A DNA stretch of 5,262 nucleotides from assembly GCA_902803255.1 (NCBI GenBank), contig CADCPG010000179.1, positions 1 to 5,262 of the forward strand, read 5' to 3'. Below, in pieces: positions 1 through 5,089 of the stretch. How positions within the stretch are numbered: position 1 is the first letter of the stretch; each line of letters opens with the position of its first letter. The stretch comes from an uncultured Ruminococcus sp. (GTDB lineage: Bacteria; Bacillota; Clostridia; Oscillospirales; CAG-272). The position numbers were made by a program, and so were the translations under genes. Under the pieces are notes generated by a model. It did not search any database and was not told where the DNA came from. It saw only the letters and a program-made list of their open reading frames with translations.

Positions 1-1
1 G

Positions 2-784
2 ACACTGTTCTACTGTCAGACGCTGCGGCAGACGGCTGAAACAGCGGAGTGGCTGGGCTTCGGTGAAGACGCCCGCCGTTTCAGAGACAGTCTTGAGACA
101 TCAAGGCGGGCGCTGTTAGACAAATACTATCACAGAGATACCGGAGTATTCGGCTTCGGAGGGCAGTTCCCGCAGATCTTCGCCCTTGCCGAGGATCTGC
201 TCGACGAAAGAGACAGACCTGCGGCGTTTGCCGCCCTGCTGTCGATGCTAGAAGGCTCGGAATATCACCCGATGGTCGGCATAATGGGACTGCGCCGCCT
301 TTTCGAAGTCCTGTGCCGGTACGGCAGGCAGGACATCGCCTGGCGGGTCATGACGGTGAAGGGATACCCCGGACAGCTCGAGATGCTCACGGGAGACAGA
401 ACGACCCTCACCGAGGGTCTCGACGGAAGCGGAAGCGGATGTCACGCCATGTTCGCCTCTCCCGACGCCTTCCTCTACCGCTGCCCCGGGGGCATTACCG
501 TCGACCGTACGGCTCCGGCGCAGATAACCGTTTCTCCATACTGCCCGGAGGATCTTTCCTTCGTTCGCTGCAGCCAGCATATAGCCGAGGGAGAGATCTC
601 GGTCAGCTGGGAGCGCCGCGGGAATGATGTCGTGTTCGATATCTCGGTCCCCGCGGGAGTACGGTCGAAACTTGAACTGAAAGGGACGGATGAACGGTAC
701 GAAGAAGAACTGAGCGGCGGGCACAGGAAGGTAACTCTCCGCCGGGGCATCCGTAAAGGAGTGAATAATGGGTCTGATAATTGA
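2..784 (+). CDS. Alpha-L-rhamnosidase-like (GH78) six-hairpin glycosidase, C-terminal part
   Basis: The 5' end lies outside the window; 260 residues are visible, read in frame from base 2. The first ~160 residues look like the last helices of an (alpha/alpha)6 barrel. They include a G-x-Q-x-x-Q-I-F-A-L-A stretch, then YHPMVGIMGLRRLFEVL, then GYPGQLEMLTGDRTTLTEGLDG and GCHAMFASPDAFLYR. This order matches the GH78 pattern (YPSWGYM...TTxWExWDG...SLNHxxFGSVxEWxYR). The Glu of TEGLDG (codon 413-415) falls where GH78 enzymes carry their second catalytic Glu (general base). His 443-445 matches the NH of the family motif. The last ~90 residues (APAQITVSPYCPEDLSFV, then GEISVSWERRG, then VVFDISVPAG) match the usual C-terminal beta-sandwich. 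Family enzymes release terminal L-rhamnose from glycans or glycosides. Several aromatic residues common in this pocket are missing (Trp of YPSW; both Trp of WExW), so the sugar specificity is uncertain. The gene overlaps the downstream hydrolase by 17 bases. Confidence 0.82.
   Translation, partial: TLFYCQTLRQTAETAEWLGFGEDARRFRDSLETSRRALLDKYYHRDTGVFGFGGQFPQIFALAEDLLDERDRPAAFAALLSMLEGSEYHPMVGIMGLRRLFEVLCRYGRQDIAWRVMTVKGYPGQLEMLTGDRTTLTEGLDGSGSGCHAMFASPDAFLYRCPGGITVDRTAPAQITVSPYCPEDLSFVRCSQHIAEGEISVSWERRGNDVVFDISVPAGVRSKLELKGTDERYEEELSGGHRKVTLRRGIRKGVNNGSDN
755..761 (+). promoter_or_regulatory. Ribosome binding site of the alpha/beta hydrolase, inside the upstream gene
   Basis: AAAGGAG lies 6 bases before the ATG at 768, within the last codons of the glycosidase gene. 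This near-consensus site fixes the hydrolase start and supports the 17-base gene overlap. Confidence 0.85.
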
Positions 785-1697
785 TATCTACAAGAAGAAT
801 TTTCTGCAGCGCTTTGACAAGGACACGGCGATCCCGTATTACAGCGCGGCTGATTTTCCGGGGCTCTCCGGCGATGAGGGCTCGTTCACCAACGCGGCGG
901 GCGTGCAGATCAGGTATTTTACATACTGGTACGACAGATCCGATCCGGACAGACTGATCCTGTTCTGCCCGGGGATGGGGCCGGGGCACACTGCCTATCT
1001 CGCGGAGATCGAGACGTTCTGCCGGGCCGGCTTCCGCGTGCTGACGCTCGATTACACGGGCTGCGGCGCGTCGGGAGGAGAACGGCTCCCGTCAGTCAAC
1101 GCGCCGGTCAAAGACGTGCTGGAACTGCTGGATCTGGTCCGCGGCCGGGAGGAGATCATCCCGGTCGGACACTCGCTGGGAGGCTACACCGCCCTGACCG
1201 TGACGCATCTGTCGCCCGGGATCAGGCGCGCGGTCATCATCTCGGGGTTCGTCGGCATTTCAGATGAAATGATGGGATTCGTCAGGCTCCGGCTGCTGGC
1301 AGACCGCGTGAAAAAGTATGAAAAGAAGCTGGACCCGCGGTTCGGCGATGTCGACAACCTGTCATATCTCAAGGAAACGCCGGACAGGATCCTGTGGATC
1401 CATTCGACCGACGACCCCATGGTCAACTACCGTTATAACGCGGGCAGGGTGCTGAAAACGGGCGGCCCGGGCGTCCGGGTTATCACCGTACACGGCAAGG
1501 GACACCACCCGCAGTACACCGAAGAGGCGATGAAGACCATGAACGCGTGGATCGGGGAATACGGCCGCCTGGTGAGGAAGAAGGTGCTCGTGAGCGAAGA
1601 AGCAAGGAAAGCCTATTTCGCAGACAAGCCCATAGGGCGCATGACCGCGCAGGATCCGGCGGTCTATGAGGAGATATTCAGGTTCATCGGAAAATAA
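768..1697 (+). CDS. Alpha/beta-fold serine hydrolase
   Basis: The product is 309 residues with no obvious signal peptide, so probably cytoplasmic. It follows the alpha/beta hydrolase plan. A first core strand and oxyanion loop occur at residues 63-73 (LILFCPGMGPG, with CPGMG in place of the usual HGxG). Next come LTLDYTGCGASGG (92-104), a nucleophile elbow GHSLGG (134-139, Ser136, codon 1173-1175), an acid loop STDDPMV (213-219, Asp216 the likely acid), and GKGHHP (243-248, His246 the likely catalytic His). The triad is complete. A short cap lies at about 160-205. About 60 residues follow His246, longer than the family minimum, and probably form extra C-terminal helices. Closest in style are serine aminopeptidase S33, monoacylglycerol-lipase and esterase-like hydrolases (Hydrolase_4/Abhydrolase_1). 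The substrate cannot be read from sequence. Its overlap with a glycosidase suggests co-translation and perhaps removal of acyl groups from the same glycan, which is inference only. Confidence 0.88.
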   Translation: MGLIIDIYKKNFLQRFDKDTAIPYYSAADFPGLSGDEGSFTNAAGVQIRYFTYWYDRSDPDRLILFCPGMGPGHTAYLAEIETFCRAGFRVLTLDYTGCGASGGERLPSVNAPVKDVLELLDLVRGREEIIPVGHSLGGYTALTVTHLSPGIRRAVIISGFVGISDEMMGFVRLRLLADRVKKYEKKLDPRFGDVDNLSYLKETPDRILWIHSTDDPMVNYRYNAGRVLKTGGPGVRVITVHGKGHHPQYTEEAMKTMNAWIGEYGRLVRKKVLVSEEARKAYFADKPIGRMTAQDPAVYEEIFRFIGK

Positions 1698-1761
1698 ACC
1701 AAAAAAACAGGCACCGACCTGCCTTCCGGCTCCCGGATACGGCTCTGATCGGGCACAAATG

Positions 1762-1770
1762 TGGTATAAT
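1762..1770 (+). promoter_or_regulatory. Extended -10 promoter for the feoAB operon
   Basis: TGGTATAAT gives a perfect TATAAT hexamer (1765-1770) preceded by the extended -10 TGn. No good -35 hexamer sits 16-18 bases upstream (GCTCTG/CTCTGA region), which extended -10 promoters tolerate. Transcription would start near 1776-1778, leaving a leader of about 116 bases. A short inverted repeat CACA-AA-TGTG (1754-1763) overlaps the upstream edge and could be an operator half, but it is too short to claim. I see no convincing Fur or DtxR-type box. Confidence 0.7.
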
Positions 1771-1775
1771 TTATT

Positions 1776-1892
1776 GACGGGACGCGGTCTGCCGGATCCG
1801 GAGATCACAGGCACCGGCACCGGATGTCCCGCCGGCCGGAAAACCGGCGTTGATAAACTGTAAAATATATATTAAGATCAGGACAGTAACAA
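1776..1892 (+). promoter_or_regulatory. Structured 5' leader of feoAB (unknown class)
   Basis: The predicted leader can fold from almost its first base. Pairing found by hand: 1778-1783 (CGGGAC) with 1826-1831 (GTCCCG); 1785-1787 with 1820-1822; 1790-1795 (TGCCGG) with 1814-1819 (CCGGCA). Together these give about 15 base pairs with a UC bulge and an 18-base loop at 1796-1813. A second hairpin follows at 1835-1848 (GCCGG-AAAA-CCGGC). Then comes an AT-rich stretch (1850-1879), which should leave the start region open. The leader matches no riboswitch consensus I can recall. GC-rich DNA folds easily, so the structure is a hypothesis. It has no U-tract, so neither hairpin is a classical terminator. 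Confidence 0.4.
1880..1883 (+). promoter_or_regulatory. Weak ribosome binding site of feoAB
   Basis: AGGA is followed by 9 bases and the ATG at 1893. It is weaker than the AAAGGAG and AGAGG sites of the neighbours, so initiation on feoAB may depend more on leader accessibility. No other in-frame start near here is better: the FeoA domain begins right at this Met (MTLQELKIGE). Confidence 0.55.
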
Positions 1893-4241
1893 ATGACTCT
1901 GCAGGAACTTAAGATCGGGGAAAGCGCAAAGATCGAGACCGTCGGCGGAGAGGGCGCGCTCCGTCAGCATTTTCTGGACATGGGCGTGATACCGGGCGCG
2001 ACGGTAACGATGGTCAAGCCGGCTCCCATGGGCGACCCCGTGGAATTCCGCCTTCACGGATACGAACTGACGCTCCGGCTGGCTGACGCGGCAAGGATCG
2101 GGATCACGCCGGTCGAAAAGGCCGAGGCGGATACCGCTCCGCCAAAACGGACCGTCAAGTCGAACGACCCGCACCCCGCGCTAGGCGAGCCCGGGATATA
2201 CCACGACAAAGAGGGAGAGGACCCGCTGCCCGACGACCACGTGCTCACCTTCGCGCTGGTAGGCAACCAGAACAGCGGAAAGACCACGCTGTTCAACCAG
2301 CTGACCGGTTCGAACCAGCACGTCGGCAACTTCCCCGGAGTCACCGTGGACAGGAAAGACGGCGTCATACGCAGAAATCCCAACACCCGCATCACCGATC
2401 TTCCGGGGATCTATTCGATGTCCCCCTATTCGAGCGAAGAGATCGTTTCGCGCAACTTCGTGCTGAACGAGAAGCCCGACGCGATCATCAATATCGTCGA
2501 CGTGACGAACGTCGAGCGCAACCTTTATCTTACGATGCAGCTGATCGAGATGGAGAGGCCGCTCGTCGTCGCGCTGAATATGATGGACGAACTGACCGGA
2601 AACGGGGGTTCGATAGACGTCAATGCCATGGAGAACGCTCTCGGCGTGCCCGTGGTACCGATCTCGGCGTCGAAGGGCGAGGGCGTCGACGAACTTCTGA
2701 CCCACGCGCTGCATATCGCGAAATACCGTGAAAAGCCGGTCAAGCAGGATTTCTGCTCCCAGGACGATTACGGAGGAGCCGTTCACCGCTGCCTGCACGC
2801 GGTGTCGAACCTGATCGAGGACCACGCCGTCTCGGCCGGCCTCCCGATCCGTTTTGCGGCGAGCAAGGCAATAGAAGGCGACAGGGAAATCTTAGCGCAG
2901 CTGGCCCTGGATCAGAACGAACTGGAGACGCTCGAGCATATCACTCTGCAGATGGAGAAAGAGCGCGGACTGGACCGCAGCGCCACCATAGCTGACATGC
3001 GCTTCCGCTATATCGAGAAAGTCTGCGGCGTCAGCGTCAAAAAACCCCGCGAAAGCAAGGAGCATTCCCGTTCACTGAAGGCGGACAGGATCCTTACCGG
3101 AAAATGGACGGCACTCCCGATCTTCATCGCCATCATGGCGGCGGTCTTCTATCTGACCTTCAACGTGATCGGCGCCCTGCTTCAGGATCTTCTTGAAAAG
3201 GCCATCGCCGCTCTTACAAAGTGGACCGACGCCGCGCTCACCGCCGGGAACGTCAATCCCGCGGTCCACAGCCTGATAACCGACGGCATCCTGGAAGGCC
3301 TCGGCAGCGTCCTCAGCTTCCTCCCTGTCGTCGTTGTCATGTTCCTTTTCCTGTCGCTGCTCGAAGACAGCGGCTATATCGCCCGCGTGGCGTTTTTCAT
3401 GGACAAGCTGCTGCGGAAGATAGGCCTTTCCGGCCGGAGCATAGTGCCGCTGCTGATAGGATTCGGATGTTCGGTCCCCGCCGTAATGGCGACCCGGACT
3501 CTCCCGAGCGAGCGCGACCGCAAAATGACCATCCTTCTGACTCCGTTCATGAGCTGCACCGCCAAACTTCCCATTTACGCTTTCTTTGTCAATTCGTTTT
3601 TCCCTAAGAAGGGCGGGCTCATCATGACCGGCATATACGCCCTCGGGATAGCGATCGGAATACTGATCGCCTTCCTGTACAAGGGCACGCTGTTCAGGGG
3701 GGAAGCGGTCCCGTTCGTCATGGAACTGCCCAACTACCGCATACCCAGCATCCGTTCCACTTTCCAGCTGATGTGGGAAAAAGCCAAGGATTTCCTTCAG
3801 AAAGCTTTTTCCGTCATCCTCATAGCTACCGTGGCTGTGTGGTTCCTTCAGAGTTTCGATCTCCGCCTCAATCTGGTGGAGGATTCGTCGAAGAGCATCA
3901 TGGCCGTCATCTCGGGCGCCCTTGTACCGCTCTTCCGCCCGCTCGGGCTCGGTGACTGGCGCATCGTGACTTCTCTAATATCGGGATTCATGGCCAAAGA
4001 GAGCGTGGTGTCGGTGCTGCAGGTGCTTTTCGGAGCTCAGGGCGGGATCGCGGCTGTAATAACGCCAGTCGACGCCGGATGCCTTCTGATATTCAGCCTT
4101 CTCTATTCGCCCTGCGTGGCGGCGGTGGCCTCCTTCAGGCGTGAGCTGGGCCGTCTGTGGGCAGCCGGGATCGCCGTATGGCAGTGCGTCGTCGCCTGGG
4201 TGGCGGCATTCGTTTTCCGCCTGATCGCCATGCTGTTCTGA
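1893..4241 (+). CDS. feoB: FeoA-FeoB fusion, ferrous iron transporter
   Basis: This 782-residue protein imports Fe(II) across the cytoplasmic membrane. Residues 1-72 are a FeoA SH3-like domain (MTLQELKIGE, then FLDMGVIPG, then GYELTLRLADAARI). Residues 73-116 are a charged linker. Residues 117-285 are the FeoB G domain: G1 GNQNSGKT (124-131), G2 Thr in NFPGVTV (151), G3 DLPG (169-172), G4 NMMD (229-232) and G5 SASKG (258-262). Residues ~285-375 are the helical GDI-like domain. From KWTALPIF (404-411) a multi-TM region follows. It carries GFGCSVPAVMATR (Cys526), PFMSCTAKLPIY (Cys555), GFMAKESVV (698-706) and YSPC (Cys741), the conserved cysteines of the FeoB membrane core. E. coli FeoB is 773 residues with a separate 75-residue FeoA, so the FeoB part here is somewhat shorter but looks complete. 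FeoA-FeoB fusions are known in several anaerobes. The Cys-rich accessory gene starts 11 bases downstream; no feoC is seen in the window. Confidence 0.97.
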   Translation: MTLQELKIGESAKIETVGGEGALRQHFLDMGVIPGATVTMVKPAPMGDPVEFRLHGYELTLRLADAARIGITPVEKAEADTAPPKRTVKSNDPHPALGEPGIYHDKEGEDPLPDDHVLTFALVGNQNSGKTTLFNQLTGSNQHVGNFPGVTVDRKDGVIRRNPNTRITDLPGIYSMSPYSSEEIVSRNFVLNEKPDAIINIVDVTNVERNLYLTMQLIEMERPLVVALNMMDELTGNGGSIDVNAMENALGVPVVPISASKGEGVDELLTHALHIAKYREKPVKQDFCSQDDYGGAVHRCLHAVSNLIEDHAVSAGLPIRFAASKAIEGDREILAQLALDQNELETLEHITLQMEKERGLDRSATIADMRFRYIEKVCGVSVKKPRESKEHSRSLKADRILTGKWTALPIFIAIMAAVFYLTFNVIGALLQDLLEKAIAALTKWTDAALTAGNVNPAVHSLITDGILEGLGSVLSFLPVVVVMFLFLSLLEDSGYIARVAFFMDKLLRKIGLSGRSIVPLLIGFGCSVPAVMATRTLPSERDRKMTILLTPFMSCTAKLPIYAFFVNSFFPKKGGLIMTGIYALGIAIGILIAFLYKGTLFRGEAVPFVMELPNYRIPSIRSTFQLMWEKAKDFLQKAFSVILIATVAVWFLQSFDLRLNLVEDSSKSIMAVISGALVPLFRPLGLGDWRIVTSLISGFMAKESVVSVLQVLFGAQGGIAAVITPVDAGCLLIFSLLYSPCVAAVASFRRELGRLWAAGIAVWQCVVAWVAAFVFRLIAMLF

Positions 4242-4252
4242 AGAGGTACTGA

Positions 4253-4564
4253 ATGAACCCGCTCGATATAGTTTTGATCGCACTGATCGCCTGCGGACTT
4301 GCCGCCGCGGTCTTCTTCACCTGGAGGTCGCATAGATCGGGCAGCTGCTGCGGCAGGTGCGCTTCATGCGGAAGCTGCGCCGGAACGGGAGGAAAGACAG
4401 GGGCCGGGAAACGGGGCGCCAGACCCAGTGGCGGATGCCCGCGGGACGCGGGATCCCGGGACACCTGCAAAGCGGCCGGCGTCACCGCGGATACCGCCGG
4501 GACAGTTCCCGGCGCGCCGCCGGACGACGGCCTGTCAGGACAACATCCGGATAAGGAAAAATGA
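4253..4564 (+). CDS. FeoB-associated Cys-rich membrane protein, long-tailed
   Basis: This 103-residue protein starts at ATG 4253, with AGAGG (4242-4246) six bases upstream. Residues 5-23 form one hydrophobic TM helix (IVLIALIACGLAAAVFF core), then basic WRSHRSG, then a cysteine cluster C32-C33-x2-C36-x2-C39-x2-C42. This plan and its position directly after feoB match the FeoB-associated Cys-rich membrane protein family (PF12669). That family is thought to assist FeoB, perhaps in place of FeoC, possibly by binding Fe(II) or an Fe-S centre. Family members I know of are about 45-65 residues. Here a further ~60 residues follow (43-103), rich in Gly, Ala, Pro, Arg and Asp, with two more Cys (62, 72) and no recognisable domain. 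The stop overlaps the ATG at 4561 (ATGA). The tail DNA is much more hairpin-prone than its surroundings. The basic residues after the TM suggest that the Cys cluster is cytoplasmic. Confidence 0.85.
   Translation: MNPLDIVLIALIACGLAAAVFFTWRSHRSGSCCGRCASCGSCAGTGGKTGAGKRGARPSGGCPRDAGSRDTCKAAGVTADTAGTVPGAPPDDGLSGQHPDKEK
4438..4452 (+). repeat. GC-only hairpin in the Cys-rich gene tail
   Basis: CCCGCG (4438-4443), loop GGA, CGCGGG (4447-4452) form a 6-bp all-GC stem. It sits 42 bases upstream of the 4495-4514 hairpin. No T-tract follows. Confidence 0.4.
4495..4514 (+). repeat. 8-bp perfect inverted repeat (hairpin) in the Cys-rich gene tail
   Basis: CGCCGGGA (4495-4502), loop CAGT, TCCCGGCG (4507-4514) form a perfect stem with a tetraloop. 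It lies about 50 bases before the GNAT start. No T-tract follows, so it is not a classical terminator. It could be an mRNA processing or stability element, or simply GC-rich coding sequence. Confidence 0.5.
4553..4557 (+). promoter_or_regulatory. Ribosome binding site choosing between two GNAT starts
   Basis: AAGGA lies 3 bases before ATG 4561 but 9 bases before the in-frame ATG 4567. Spacing favours 4567, whereas the ATGA stop/start overlap favours 4561 through translational coupling. The same choice recurs at the next gene. Confidence 0.6.
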
Positions 4565-4566
4565 AA

Positions 4567-5076
4567 ATGGAGACAGACCGGCTGATCATCGACGGCGTGC
4601 GTCCGTCGGACAGGCTCGACTACTTCCGCAACATATCGCACGACAGGCAGGTGCTCGAGACATTCATCTGCAGATACGCCGAAACTCCGGAAGAGATGGA
4701 TTTCGACCCGATACTTAACAGCAGGACCCTGTTTGCCGTCCGTCTGAAGGATACCGGAAGACTTATCGGCATCATACTGTATTTCGACGAAACGGAAGAA
4801 TCGTGCGAAATCGGGTACGGTCTCGGCTCCGAATACTGGGGACGCGGCTACGCCACCGAAGCGGTGGGATGCTTCCTCCGTTATCTGACGCACGAAAAGG
4901 GATTCAGGACTGTCTTCGCATCGTTTTTTACCGGAAACGACGCATCCCGCCGTGTGATGGAAAAATGCGGGATGCGGTACCATCATTTCTCGCCGAAGGA
5001 ACTGACGTACCTGGGACGGGAACGCGACCTTGTCTACTACGCTGCCGAAGCGCAGACGGACACGACCTCATCATAA
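4567..5076 (+). CDS. GNAT-family N-acetyltransferase, RimJ/RimL-like
   Basis: The product is 169 residues from ATG 4567, or 171 from ATG 4561. I prefer 4567 because of the ribosome-site spacing and the family-typical METDRLII opening. The layout fits the Acetyltransf_3 (PF13302) type. An N-terminal strand is followed by helices (residues ~1-45), then a central sheet with LFAVRLKDTGRLIGIILYF (55-73), then EIGYGLGSEYWGRGYATEAV. The last holds the acetyl-CoA pyrophosphate loop (W91-G92-R93-G94-Y95-A96). The C-terminal part has FFTGNDASRRVMEKCGM, with the usual N-x-x-S-xx-V-x-E-K-x-G-M pattern (Asn124). Such enzymes transfer acetyl from acetyl-CoA to an amine, either a protein N-terminus or a small molecule; the substrate is unknown. 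It is cytoplasmic, with no TM or signal. It is coupled to the feo-associated gene by an overlap or near-overlap and is followed 13 bases later by another acetyltransferase gene. Confidence 0.88.
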   Translation: METDRLIIDGVRPSDRLDYFRNISHDRQVLETFICRYAETPEEMDFDPILNSRTLFAVRLKDTGRLIGIILYFDETEESCEIGYGLGSEYWGRGYATEAVGCFLRYLTHEKGFRTVFASFFTGNDASRRVMEKCGMRYHHFSPKELTYLGRERDLVYYAAEAQTDTTSS

Positions 5077-5082
5077 AAGGTG
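5075..5082 (+). promoter_or_regulatory. Ribosome binding site of the YoaP-like gene
   Basis: AAAAGGTG overlaps the GNAT stop codon (TAA 5074-5076). Its GG is 3 bases from ATG 5084 and 9 bases from the in-frame ATG 5090, so spacing favours 5090. Confidence 0.55.
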
Positions 5083-5089
5083 AATGAAA

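Noticed and set aside
1701..1724. Possible terminator after the alpha/beta hydrolase (AGGCA/TGCCT stem at 1709-1713 and 1720-1724)
   Set aside because: On the plus strand no T-tract follows. The A7 run at 1701-1707 would make it a terminator only for minus-strand transcription, and no minus-strand gene is present. The 5-bp stem is weak.
1666..1863. 65-codon plus-strand open frame between the hydrolase and feoAB
   Set aside because: It starts inside the hydrolase gene, has no ribosome site, runs over the promoter and leader, and gives a low-complexity product.
1850..1878. Second promoter: TTGATA (1850-1855), 17 bases, TAAGAT (1873-1878)
   Set aside because: The spacing is ideal and the -35 is good, but transcription would start near 1885 and lose the ribosome site at 1880-1883. 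The extended -10 at 1762-1770 fits better.
1741..1892. Fur, DtxR/IdeR or NiCo-riboswitch site controlling feoAB
   Set aside because: I looked for GATAAT-type Fur repeats, TTAGG-type DtxR palindromes and the NiCo conserved strings. Only short, low-quality partial matches were seen.
2181..2825. 214-codon minus-strand open frame inside feoB
   Set aside because: It is antisense to the FeoB G domain, whose G1-G5 motifs leave no doubt about the plus-strand reading. No family features are visible in the minus-strand product.
4135..4986. Long open frame (283 codons) on the minus strand
   Set aside because: It runs antisense to the end of feoB, the Cys-rich gene and most of the GNAT gene, all of which have clear family motifs. 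Long antisense frames are common in GC-rich coding DNA, and its product shows no recognisable domain.
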